From NCBI GenBank assembly GCA_027018935.1, contig JALUXZ010000222.1, forward strand, positions 1-36,196: DNA of 36,196 nt, in the 5' to 3' direction. The position numbers and the translations under genes are program-made. Below are positions 9,434 through 18,389 of the stretch, one piece after another (within the stretch, counting starts at the first letter, position 1; every line of letters begins with the position of its first letter). The notes beneath the pieces were generated by a model. That model was not told where the DNA came from and ran no database searches. It was given only the letters and a program-made list of their open reading frames with translations. The stretch is from Mariprofundaceae bacterium (GTDB lineage Bacteria; Pseudomonadota; Zetaproteobacteria; Mariprofundales; Mariprofundaceae).

Positions 9434-10783
9434 ATGTTTCATAAAATTCTCATTGCCAACCGTGGTGAAATTGCAGTCCGTGTTATTCGCGCTTGTAAAG
9501 AATTGGGCATTGCGACTGTCGCAGTTTATTCCGAAGCAGACCGTGATGCCATGCATACGCGTCTTGCCGATGAAGCCATCTGCATTGGCCCTGCTGTAAG
9601 CACACACTCCTATTTAAGCATCCCCGCCATCATGGCAGCCGCAGAAGTAACCGATGCCCAAGCTATTCACCCTGGTTATGGATTCTTAGCTGAAAACTCA
9701 GAGTTCGCCGAAATTGTTATCGCATCTGGGTTAACTTGGGTTGGTCCATCCCCTGAATCCATGCGAATTATGGGCGATAAAGTGAAAGCCAAACATCGCA
9801 TGGAAAAAGCCAATGTTCCATTGGTTCCGGGCTCCGAAGGTGCCGTTCGCAGTGTTGAAGAAGCTAGGGAAGTTGCCAAATCTACAGGTTTTCCATTAAT
9901 CATTAAAGCTGCCTCAGGTGGTGGTGGGCGTGGCATGAAAATCGTCCGCTCTGAAGCATCATTAGCCACAGCCTTCAATGTCTGCCAAACAGAAGCCAGA
10001 ACCATGTTTGGTGATGATACCGTATTTATCGAAAAATTCCTTGAAGAGCCACGTCATATTGAAGTTCAAGTGATGGGTGATAAACATGGCAACTTGGTTC
10101 ACTTATTTGAGCGCGAGTGCTCCATTCAACGCAACAATCAAAAAGTGCTTGAAGAAGCTCCCAGCCCATCGATTAGTGAAGAAACCCGTCAGAAGATTTG
10201 TGCCGCAGGCGTTGCGGCGGCATCGGCTGTGAATTATGAAGGGGCTGGCACGATTGAGTTTCTACTCAACCCAGACCAGTCCTTCTATTTTATGGAAATG
10301 AATACACGCATTCAGGTTGAGCACCCTGTAACAGAATTCATTACCGGTGTTGATTTAATCGAATGGCAAATTCGTGTTGCAGCAGGCGAAAAACTTGCCT
10401 ATACCCAAGAGCAAATTAAGATGAAGGGGCATGCTATTGAATGCCGCATTAATGCTGAACACCCTTTTAAGTTTACGCCATCACCTGGTACTATTGAATT
10501 ATATCATGCACCTGGTGGGCGCAGTGTTCGCGTGGATTCTGCTGTTTACACAGGTTATAAAATCCCACCGCATTACGACTCCATGATTGCCAAAGTCATT
10601 GCGCATGCGCGTAATCGCAACAAATGCATTCGCCGCATGCAACGCGCCATTGATGAGCTTGCCATTATCGGCGTTACCACCAACTGCGAGTTACATCGCC
10701 GCTTGTTAGCCAACCCCGGCTTCCAAAAAGCCGACTTTAACATTCACTTTTTGGAACGCTGGTTAAAACAGCTTAGCTTCTAA
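9434..10783 (+). CDS. accC: Acetyl-CoA carboxylase biotin carboxylase subunit
   Basis: FHKILIANRGEIAVRVIRACKELGI, AIHPGYGFLAENSEFAE, ASGGGGRGMKIV, MEMNTRIQVEHPVTE. Confidence 0.98.
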   Translation: MFHKILIANRGEIAVRVIRACKELGIATVAVYSEADRDAMHTRLADEAICIGPAVSTHSYLSIPAIMAAAEVTDAQAIHPGYGFLAENSEFAEIVIASGLTWVGPSPESMRIMGDKVKAKHRMEKANVPLVPGSEGAVRSVEEAREVAKSTGFPLIIKAASGGGGRGMKIVRSEASLATAFNVCQTEARTMFGDDTVFIEKFLEEPRHIEVQVMGDKHGNLVHLFERECSIQRNNQKVLEEAPSPSISEETRQKICAAGVAAASAVNYEGAGTIEFLLNPDQSFYFMEMNTRIQVEHPVTEFITGVDLIEWQIRVAAGEKLAYTQEQIKMKGHAIECRINAEHPFKFTPSPGTIELYHAPGGRSVRVDSAVYTGYKIPPHYDSMIAKVIAHARNRNKCIRRMQRAIDELAIIGVTTNCELHRRLLANPGFQKADFNIHFLERWLKQLSF

Positions 10784-10796
10784 GTCAATAATCATA

Positions 10797-10957
10797 GGGC
10801 ACCTCGAAAAAACTCGCACGAGTTAAACGACGTTGATTTTCGCTCATAGCAAGGCGCAATGAAATGAGTCATAGCATCGCTATTGTCCATTTTATTCAAC
10901 GCAGCCATGAGTGAAAAGCACAAGTTTGGCGAAGTGCCGAGGTTTTTCGAGGTGCCC
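10797..10957. mobile_element. Family B fold-back MITE-like element, copy B1
   Basis: 161 bp imperfect palindrome GGGCACCTCGAAAAA...GGTTTTTCGAGGTGCCC flanked by CATA (10793-10796 and 10958-10961). Confidence 0.92.
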
Positions 10958-10959
10958 CA

Positions 10960-10992
10960 TAGCCTCTCCTGCATGAAAATGGGGAGAGGCTA
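10960..10992. terminator. Stem-loop, probable original accBC terminator or attenuating hairpin
   Basis: TAGCCTCTCC...GGAGAGGCTA, 10 bp perfect stem downstream of accC; no strong T-tract. Confidence 0.45.
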
Positions 10993-11015
10993 CAACATCA
11001 AACCTTCAATCAGTA

Positions 11016-11176
11016 GGGCTCCTCGAAAAACCTCGCACGAGTCAAACGATGCTGATTTTCACTCATAGCAGAGCGCAATGAAATGAGTCATAGCATTGCT
11101 ATTACCCATTTTATTCAACGCAGCCAAGAGTGAAAAGCACAAGTTTGGCTAAGTTTCGAGTTTTTTCGAAGTGCCC
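11016..11176. mobile_element. Family B fold-back MITE-like element, copy B2
   Basis: 161 bp copy GGGCTCCTCGAAAAACCTCGCACGAG...CGAGTTTTTTCGAAGTGCCC; flanks AGTA (11012-11015) and AGCA (11177-11180). Confidence 0.9.
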
Positions 11177-11255
11177 AGCATATCCAAGCGCATACTGTGA
11201 TGCCCGTCACGGATAACTTAGCTCTTTCAATGCAAGCTAGCTTTCTCGGAGAACC

Positions 11256-11954
11256 ATGATGCTAAATTTATTTACACACAATTTATCCCCCAACCTAGCC
11301 CTTATCTCCATATCTCTATTATTTGCCTCATTATTTCTCGCAAAACCATGGCTTATCGCAGCATGGGGGCACATGCGAATTCGTCATCACATGCATTTAT
11401 TGCATAAACAAGGTGCTCATATATTGGAAAATATTCATTTTCAAGATAGAAAAGGCAATCCTATTTACATCGAATACATCATCTTGGGAACTGAAATAAC
11501 CTGCCTTAACAGCGCAGCATATTCAGGCATAATTTGTGGCTCATTGCGTGATGCCATGTGGTCTCAACAAAGCAATCAAGAAAGCTTTCGTTTTGAAAGC
11601 CCTTTACGCCAACATGCACGTACTTGTGATGCCCTCCAGGCCATTATCGGAAAACGCGTAAAGACTCAGGCTGTTACATTATTCACCCATGCCATCATGA
11701 ATGCAGCTGAACATACAAACATCATCACCTTAAAAGAACTGAATAAACGCCTTCCTGTCAACAAACCACAAGAAACAAGGAAGCAACTTCAAACACTCTC
11801 CCAACTCATTCAAAATATTTCTTTTAGCGAACAAACACCGCCTGTTATCCAACATGGCAACCCATCACGCCTAAGAACTGCTCAAACATTATTATTCAGC
11901 AGCCTGGCAAGCATGTTTGCGGCAATTGGCCTAACACTTTACAGCGCGTTTTAG
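11256..11954 (+). CDS. Putative membrane protein with a degenerate NERD-like (nuclease-related) domain
   Basis: Hydrophobic segments at both ends. Central ILENIHFQDRKGNPIYIEYIILGTEITCLNSAAYSGIICGS...ESPLRQHARTCDALQAIIG...VTLFTHA follows the NERD pattern from memory, with the catalytic EtK-like motif replaced. Confidence 0.6.
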   Translation: MMLNLFTHNLSPNLALISISLLFASLFLAKPWLIAAWGHMRIRHHMHLLHKQGAHILENIHFQDRKGNPIYIEYIILGTEITCLNSAAYSGIICGSLRDAMWSQQSNQESFRFESPLRQHARTCDALQAIIGKRVKTQAVTLFTHAIMNAAEHTNIITLKELNKRLPVNKPQETRKQLQTLSQLIQNISFSEQTPPVIQHGNPSRLRTAQTLLFSSLASMFAAIGLTLYSAF

Positions 11955-11963
11955 CCCTCATAA

Positions 11964-11998
11964 AAAAGCCAAGGTTATCAATGATAACCTTGGCTTTT
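11964..11998. terminator. Bidirectional intrinsic terminator between the NERD-like gene and recQ
   Basis: Perfect 16 bp stem AAAAGCCAAGGTTATC-AAT-GATAACCTTGGCTTTT between convergent stops. Confidence 0.88.
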
Positions 11999-12018
11999 AC
12001 TGTTACGCTTTACAGAAA

Positions 12019-14181
12019 TTAGCTTACGCCAATTCCCTCACGCCATGCTAGCACCAAACGAAATTCTTCATTGCTTAAATCCACCGTTAACTCACTTTTA
12101 ATTTCAGTTAACGATGCATAAGGATCGGCATCATCCAATTCGCTCATAACTTGATCAAAATCAGGCACAATTTTTGACACATCAACCTGCTGCGCAGCGC
12201 GCACCAAGGCAATAAAGTGATTAATGACCGTTTTTTCAGAAATGCCCTGTTGTTCAGCAATATCTTCAATACTCACACCTTTTTTGTACAAATTCCAAGT
12301 GTGGCTTTGCCCATCCGTTGGCGCAGGACCTTTGGCAAGAAGCTTAGGGAAACCATTGGTATCACTCATCTTCCCACTAGACCTTGCAGAAGCATGAGCC
12401 TTCAACACAGCCACAACAGCTTCACCATAAGCATCCAACTTATGCTGCCCCATACCACTGACTTTACGTAAATCATCAATTTTTATTTCGCCCACAAACT
12501 GACTAATTTCAGTTAGAGCCACATCACTTAAAATAACATGATTGGCAACATCTTCCGCCTCTGCCAATGCGATACGCATCGCCACAAGCTTCTTAAATAG
12601 CGCTTCATCTCTACCTTGTGAAAAACGACGTAATTTACGTTTAAGACCAGGTTGATAACGTGCCAGTGTTGCTGCACCACCTTTGAGTAAAAGCTCACCT
12701 TTTTTTGTTACCACAAGAGCAGCACGGCGCGAAACATCTTGCTGAAAATAACCTTGATGCACCAGCTGCCTTAGGATTGAAGTCCACTCATCACCATTAA
12801 TATCCGCACCATTGCCATGTGTTTTCAGTTTTTCATGTTTATTACCAATAATGCGCGCATTTTTAGAGCCACGTAGCACATCAATAATATAACCCACACC
12901 AAAATCACCCTTGGCTTCTTTCACACAGCGAATCGCCAACTGCGCCAACTCCGTACCATCATAAGTTTCAGGCGGATCAAGACAAATATCACAGTTGCCA
13001 CAATCTTCTTCCAAGTGTTCACCAAAATACCCCAGCAATACACGGCGACGGCATGTTAATGCTTCAGAAAGAGCCACCATGCTGTTCAATTTATGCACTT
13101 CCACACGGCGCTGATCAATATTCTCAACATTCTCAATCAAACGACGCACCAAATTCACATCACCAGAGCCATACAACATCAAAGCTTCAGACTCTTGACC
13201 ATCACGACCCGCACGACCTGTTTCCTGATAATATGACTCAATCGATTTTGGTAAATCATGGTGAATCACAAAGCGTACATTTGGTTTATCCACACCCATA
13301 CCAAAAGCAATCGTTGCAACAATCACTTTTACACGGTCTCGTAAAAAGTCATCCTGCACTTTCTCACGCGAACGACCAGGCATGCCCGCATGGTATGCCG
13401 CCGCACGAATGCCATGCCGTTGAAGGTTCACAGCCATGTCTTCCACACGTTTGCGAGACAAACAATAAATAATCCCACAACAATCTTTCCAGTCTTCCAA
13501 GAACTGTAATACTTGAGTTAAAGGCTGACGCTTTTCCGATACCAAATAGCGGATATTCGGGCGGTCAAAACTAGAAATATGACGTTTTGCCTTTTGCAGG
13601 CTCAAACGATCTGCAATATCTTCACGTGTATGTTCATCAGCCGTTGCAGTCAGTGCCACCATCGGAACATCAGGGAAAGTTTCACGCAATTCACCCAAAC
13701 GCACATATTCAGGTCGGAAATCATGCCCCCATTGAGAAACGCAATGCGCTTCATCGACGGCAAACATCGCCACTTTCACGTTTTCCAAACGTTTTTGGAA
13801 AGTCTTGGTTAATAGGCGCTCTGGCGCGACATACAATAAATCTAATTCACCCGCTTCAAAGCGATCCAACACATCCTTGCCCTCTGCTGCTTTCAGCGAT
13901 GAGTTATAATATGCCGCATTTACGCCACAACGGGTCAGTGCATCCACCTGATCTTTCATCAATGAAATCAACGGTGATACAACAATGCCTGTGCCTTCAC
14001 GCATAATTGAAGGAATCTGATAACACAATGATTTACCGCCACCTGTGGGCATCAATACAAATGCGTCTTTGCCATCCAATAGGGAGCAAATAATATCTTC
14101 CTGCATGGCTCGAAATTCATCATAGCCAAATATATCTTTTAATACTTTTCGTGCTTGTTCTTTTACTTTTTTAGTTGCCAT
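12019..14181 (-). CDS. recQ: ATP-dependent DNA helicase RecQ
   Basis: FVLMPTGGGKSLCYQIP, FAVDEAHCVSQWGHDFRPEY, ETGRAGRDGQES, RQC zinc motif CRRR..CGNCDIC, HRDC-like C-terminus. True start likely MATKKVKEQ; upstream 37 aa partly read through a B element. Confidence 0.96.
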   Translation of the reverse strand: MATKKVKEQARKVLKDIFGYDEFRAMQEDIICSLLDGKDAFVLMPTGGGKSLCYQIPSIMREGTGIVVSPLISLMKDQVDALTRCGVNAAYYNSSLKAAEGKDVLDRFEAGELDLLYVAPERLLTKTFQKRLENVKVAMFAVDEAHCVSQWGHDFRPEYVRLGELRETFPDVPMVALTATADEHTREDIADRLSLQKAKRHISSFDRPNIRYLVSEKRQPLTQVLQFLEDWKDCCGIIYCLSRKRVEDMAVNLQRHGIRAAAYHAGMPGRSREKVQDDFLRDRVKVIVATIAFGMGVDKPNVRFVIHHDLPKSIESYYQETGRAGRDGQESEALMLYGSGDVNLVRRLIENVENIDQRRVEVHKLNSMVALSEALTCRRRVLLGYFGEHLEEDCGNCDICLDPPETYDGTELAQLAIRCVKEAKGDFGVGYIIDVLRGSKNARIIGNKHEKLKTHGNGADINGDEWTSILRQLVHQGYFQQDVSRRAALVVTKKGELLLKGGAATLARYQPGLKRKLRRFSQGRDEALFKKLVAMRIALAEAEDVANHVILSDVALTEISQFVGEIKIDDLRKVSGMGQHKLDAYGEAVVAVLKAHASARSSGKMSDTNGFPKLLAKGPAPTDGQSHTWNLYKKGVSIEDIAEQQGISEKTVINHFIALVRAAQQVDVSKIVPDFDQVMSELDDADPYASLTEIKSELTVDLSNEEFRLVLAWREGIGVS

Positions 14182-14229
14182 CTTACTATGACAACATATT
14201 TCAAACACAATGGCAAGCATTGAAATATA

Positions 14230-14390
14230 GGGCACCTCGAAAAACCTCGCACAAGTTAAACGACGTTGATTTTCGCTCATAGCAAGGCGCAATAAAATGA
14301 GTCATAGCATCGCTATTATCCATTTTGTTCAACGCCGCTAGGGGTGAAAAGCACAAGTTTGGCGAAGTACCGAGTTTTTTCGAGCTGCCC
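14230..14390. mobile_element. Family B fold-back MITE-like element, copy B3
   Basis: 161 bp copy GGGCACCTCGAAAAACCTCGCAC...CGAGTTTTTTCGAGCTGCCC flanked by perfect TATA (14226-14229 and 14391-14394). Confidence 0.92.
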
Positions 14391-14452
14391 TATACATGGC
14401 ATGTATTCTTCATCCATTTGTCTTACAATCATTTTGTTTATACAGTACAGGC

Positions 14453-15220
14453 ATGCCAAATTCACCCCTTGCAGGTAAACGCATTCTGATTACGCGTGCA
14501 GTGCAGCAAAGTGCTGAAACTGAGGCTTTGATTGCGACAAAAGGAGCCACAGCTATTGCCTTCCCTTGCTTGCAACATCAAAGTCTTCATGCTTCTATTC
14601 TACAAGCTTTAAGCCATGCCAAAGATTATAGTGATCTTGCCTTTACCAGCGTGAATGGCATTCAGGCAGTATTTGAAAACAATTCAAATTTCGTCATAAA
14701 CACCTTTCAAGACAAGCGTATTGCAGTGGTCGGAAAAAGAACTGCGGCAGCATTAAAAAAGCATGCCATGCAAGCCGACATCATTCCCAAAGTTGCATCC
14801 CAACAAGGGCTTATAGAAGCCTATCAAAAACATGGTCTTCCACAATCCTTACTGTTTTTCCGAGCCGAAGAAGGCAGCAACGAACTGCTTGAATATTTGC
14901 AAGCACAAGGTATCAAAACATGTCTTATCAAGGCTTACCGAAGCATTTGCCCTGATGACGATAATAGCAAAGTTCTCAGCATGCTGGAAAAGAACAGTAT
15001 AGATGCCTGTCTGCTAGGCAGTTCAAGAACTGCCGAGCATTACCTTCAACGCATTGGCAACCTTAAGCTTGCCAACCGCCCTATTCTTGTCGCCATAAGC
15101 CAACAAGTCGCAGATGCTGCTGACAAACTTGATTTGAAGGTGCAGATTATCGCCAAGCATGCCAACTTCCCCTCCATGCTGGAGGGCTTGGCAGAATATT
15201 TCTCTCAACGGAGCAACTGA
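14453..15220 (+). CDS. hemD: Uroporphyrinogen-III synthase
   Basis: PLAGKRILITRAVQQSAETEALIATKGATAIAFPCL, DLAFTSVNGIQAVF, RIAVVGKRTAAALKKHAM; next to hemB/hemX/hemY. Confidence 0.88.
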   Translation: MPNSPLAGKRILITRAVQQSAETEALIATKGATAIAFPCLQHQSLHASILQALSHAKDYSDLAFTSVNGIQAVFENNSNFVINTFQDKRIAVVGKRTAAALKKHAMQADIIPKVASQQGLIEAYQKHGLPQSLLFFRAEEGSNELLEYLQAQGIKTCLIKAYRSICPDDDNSKVLSMLEKNSIDACLLGSSRTAEHYLQRIGNLKLANRPILVAISQQVADAADKLDLKVQIIAKHANFPSMLEGLAEYFSQRSN

Positions 15221-15224
15221 TACG

Positions 15225-16208
15225 ATGTCTTTACCCGATTTAACCATTCGCCCACGCCGACTACGCAAAACAGCAACCATTCGCCGCATGGTGCGTGAAA
15301 CATCGTTATCAGTAGCCGACTTTATTTACCCACTATTCGTGGATGAAGGCATTGATAAAGCCATTGAAGTAAAAAGTATGCCTGGTGTATTTCGCATTCC
15401 TCTAAGCGATGTAGCAACAAAGGTTCGCGAAGTTGAAGCACTGGGTATTCCAGGCGTTATTTTATTCGGCATTCCCACTGATAAAGATGACATCGGTGCA
15501 TCAGGTTGGGATGATGAAGGTATTGTGCAAAAAGCCATTCGCGCTGCCAAAAAAGCTTGCCCTGATATGTGCGTGATTGCCGACACATGCTTTTGCGAAT
15601 ATACCGAACATGGTCATTGCGGCGTATTGTGCGGTGAAGAAGTCGATAATGATGCAACCCTTGAAAACCTACAAAAAGAAGCAGTATCCTATGCAAAAGC
15701 AGGGGTCGATATTGTTGCCCCATCGGGCATGATGGATGGCATGATTGCAGCGATTCGCTCTGGCTTGGATGAAGCTGGGTTTACTGAAACACCGATTATG
15801 TCGTATGCCGTGAAATATGCTTCGGGCTACTTTGGTCCTTTCCGCGATGCTGCTGATTCCACACCAAGCTTTGGGGATAGGGCCGCTTACCAAATGGATC
15901 CTGCCAATCGTAGGGAAGCCATTAAGGAAGCATTGTTAGATGTTGAGCAGGGAGCTGATATGTTGATGGTCAAACCTGCCTTGGCATACATGGATATTGT
16001 CCGTGAAGTCAAAGATGCCACCAACTTGCCCATGGCTGTGTACAACGTATCTGGTGAGTATGCCATGGTCAAAGCTGCGGCTGCCAACGGCTGGATTGAT
16101 GAAAAACGTGTGGTACTCGAAACCATGCTGGGCTTCAAACGCGCAGGGGCAGACTTAATTTTATCCTATCATGCACTGGACGTAGCCCGCTGGTTGAACG
16201 ATGATTAA
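15225..16208 (+). CDS. hemB: Delta-aminolevulinic acid dehydratase (porphobilinogen synthase)
   Basis: RPRRLRKTATIRRMVRET, DTCFCEYTEHGHCGVL, VAPSGMMDGMIAAIR, KYASGYFGPFRDAADS, LMVKPALAYMDIV. Confidence 0.98.
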   Translation: MSLPDLTIRPRRLRKTATIRRMVRETSLSVADFIYPLFVDEGIDKAIEVKSMPGVFRIPLSDVATKVREVEALGIPGVILFGIPTDKDDIGASGWDDEGIVQKAIRAAKKACPDMCVIADTCFCEYTEHGHCGVLCGEEVDNDATLENLQKEAVSYAKAGVDIVAPSGMMDGMIAAIRSGLDEAGFTETPIMSYAVKYASGYFGPFRDAADSTPSFGDRAAYQMDPANRREAIKEALLDVEQGADMLMVKPALAYMDIVREVKDATNLPMAVYNVSGEYAMVKAAAANGWIDEKRVVLETMLGFKRAGADLILSYHALDVARWLNDD

Positions 16209-16211
16209 AGC

Positions 16212-17252
16212 ATGAATGATAAACAACAAACCACTGAAACAAGCACTGATGAAGCCATTGTGATTGAAGCCGATCCTCTGGAGCAGGAAGCTATTGAAAA
16301 AACACCAGCAAAAACAAGACGCTGGCCTCTTTTTGTGTTCGCTTTTATCGTGGGTTCTGCAACATCAATCTTTGCTCTCAATTATTACCAACAAAATTAT
16401 ATATTGAAATCCAACAGTGCCCCAGCTGCTATCACACCCAGCACTAAAGCCCCACTCGAAAGTGCTTCCATCAAGCCAGCCCAAGAAGCCAGTAAGTCAG
16501 TTGACACACTGACTCTCGAAACATCTGTACCCACAGCCATCAGTAGTGAAGAGGGCGAAGCTTTAATTACTGCGATTACTACACTACAAGATAACATACA
16601 AAGCTTGCAAAGTGAGCTACAGACCCTGCGTCAGCAACAGCAAGATGTGGCTCATTCCCAGTCTATGTTAGAATCTATGCAGCTGCATTCTCGGCTTTCA
16701 TGGATTATGAAGCACAACAGTCACCTTCCACAAATCAAACTAGCATGGCAGGAAGTAAGCTTATTACCATCTCTTACAAGTGAGCAACGAGACCTTGCTG
16801 AGTCCATGTTAAAACTAGCAGAGCAGCGACAAAATGATGTCCATCAATGGCAACAAGAAATTGACCACCTCATCAGCACTTTAAAAACCAATGCTTCTGA
16901 TAATGTTATTCCTACAGCCATCGCTGCAGATGCCTCCACCCCGTGGCTGCAATGGCTTGTTCAACAGTTTAGCCTCAAACGTTCACAAAGCAGCCAAGAA
17001 ATGGCACTACTTACATTGAAAAACACACTACTACATATCAAACAAGGCATGAATCTGGAGCAATGGCCAACAGGCACTGAATGGACAACATTACGTGCGC
17101 AATTACAGCTACGCTTGGTTGCCCAATTCAATGAGCACAAAAGCGATGACAAACAAGCTGCCACTCTGCAGCTACCAGAGAATTTCGATGCTATTCAGGT
17201 AGATGTTAAACAACTTCGTCAAGCCGCCCAGTCATGGCTGGAGGAATCTTAA
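16212..17252 (+). CDS. hemX: HemX-like membrane protein
   Basis: Single N-terminal TM after a cytoplasmic tail, coiled-coil region, position between hem genes and hemY. Confidence 0.75.
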   Translation: MNDKQQTTETSTDEAIVIEADPLEQEAIEKTPAKTRRWPLFVFAFIVGSATSIFALNYYQQNYILKSNSAPAAITPSTKAPLESASIKPAQEASKSVDTLTLETSVPTAISSEEGEALITAITTLQDNIQSLQSELQTLRQQQQDVAHSQSMLESMQLHSRLSWIMKHNSHLPQIKLAWQEVSLLPSLTSEQRDLAESMLKLAEQRQNDVHQWQQEIDHLISTLKTNASDNVIPTAIAADASTPWLQWLVQQFSLKRSQSSQEMALLTLKNTLLHIKQGMNLEQWPTGTEWTTLRAQLQLRLVAQFNEHKSDDKQAATLQLPENFDAIQVDVKQLRQAAQSWLEES

Positions 17253-18389
17253 ATGCGCCTAAAATTTCGCCTCCTTATTGCATTTCTTCTTACCATTGTA
17301 CTGACCTCTCTACTTGCCCTATTCCCTGATATTGCACTACAAACATTGCGCATTGAGGCCTTCGGTTGGCAATTTGAAACACGTCAGGGTGCATTTGTAG
17401 TCAGTCTATTACTCATCTTTGGCGTTCTCTGGCTGATTCAACGTCTGCTTTCGGCACTGGTTGCAGGGCCAGGACAACTTTGGCAAACACTACGCATGGG
17501 CGGAAAAAAACGCCGTGAACAACGCCTGCGTGATGGCATTGCCCAGTGGCTGGATATGCGTGGTGACTATGGCAAACGCACCTTTAAAAAATCACGCGGC
17601 ATTATCCCTGATTGGGCTATAGCACTGCTTCAAACAAGCACTATTTCCGCCTCTGACCAAACCCTTGCAGCTAGCGATGATGATAGCTTACTTATCGCAT
17701 TAAGCGCGCGCATTGCCACCGATCCTGAAGCCAAATCCAAACCTGACATTGCGACTCGCAAAGCCCACTTAGAAGCATGGCTAAAAAGCCAACCTAATTC
17801 GCCTTTGGCATTGATTCGCATGGCTGATTTGGCAGTTGAAGAGCAAGATTGGAAACATGCTGCTGAACGTTTGGAAAGTATCTGGAAACATGGCTATCGC
17901 TCGGCATCACGCGCCAAGCCCCAAATGGCACAAGCATGGCTGGCTTTGGCTAAACAAGAGCCTAAACATGGCATGGAATATTTAAGAAAAGCCTACCGTA
18001 TGCAGCCCGCAGATAGTCATGTTGTGCTGGCACTGGGCTATGCCCATATCGAAGAAAACAATCGCAAAGCTGCCGAAAAATTATGGCTAGGTCACCTACA
18101 ACAGCATGATGACCGTGCGGTCGCAAGTGCTGCCTTCGAAATTTTAAACACAGATGCTCTGGCAGCCTTTCGAAAACTTGAGAAGCAACAAGGCACCGCT
18201 GCATTACAATGGTTACGCGCTCGCCTTGCCCATGCTGGGAAACTCGATGGCTTGGCAGAAGAAGCTTTAACCAGCTTGCTTGAAACAAATCCATGCCGTG
18301 AATTTTGGCGCACCCAAGCTGATTGGCTAGCCCAAAAAGAACAGTGGCAAGAAGCCATGCAAGCATATCAAAAGGCACTGGATTGCTAA
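17253..18389 (+). CDS. hemY: HemY-like TPR membrane protein of the porphyrin operon
   Basis: Two N-terminal TMs, then TPR-rich region; directly downstream of hemX. Confidence 0.82.
   Translation: MRLKFRLLIAFLLTIVLTSLLALFPDIALQTLRIEAFGWQFETRQGAFVVSLLLIFGVLWLIQRLLSALVAGPGQLWQTLRMGGKKRREQRLRDGIAQWLDMRGDYGKRTFKKSRGIIPDWAIALLQTSTISASDQTLAASDDDSLLIALSARIATDPEAKSKPDIATRKAHLEAWLKSQPNSPLALIRMADLAVEEQDWKHAAERLESIWKHGYRSASRAKPQMAQAWLALAKQEPKHGMEYLRKAYRMQPADSHVVLALGYAHIEENNRKAAEKLWLGHLQQHDDRAVASAAFEILNTDALAAFRKLEKQQGTAALQWLRARLAHAGKLDGLAEEALTSLLETNPCREFWRTQADWLAQKEQWQEAMQAYQKALDC

Noticed and set aside
10792-11068. Small ORFs through B1/B2 (60-61 aa)
   Set aside because: Fully or largely within the palindromic elements; no consistent frame in all B copies.
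13053-13472. 139 aa plus-strand ORFs antisense to recQ
   Set aside because: Antisense to a conserved helicase; His/Gln/Ser-rich low-complexity translation typical of a spurious frame.
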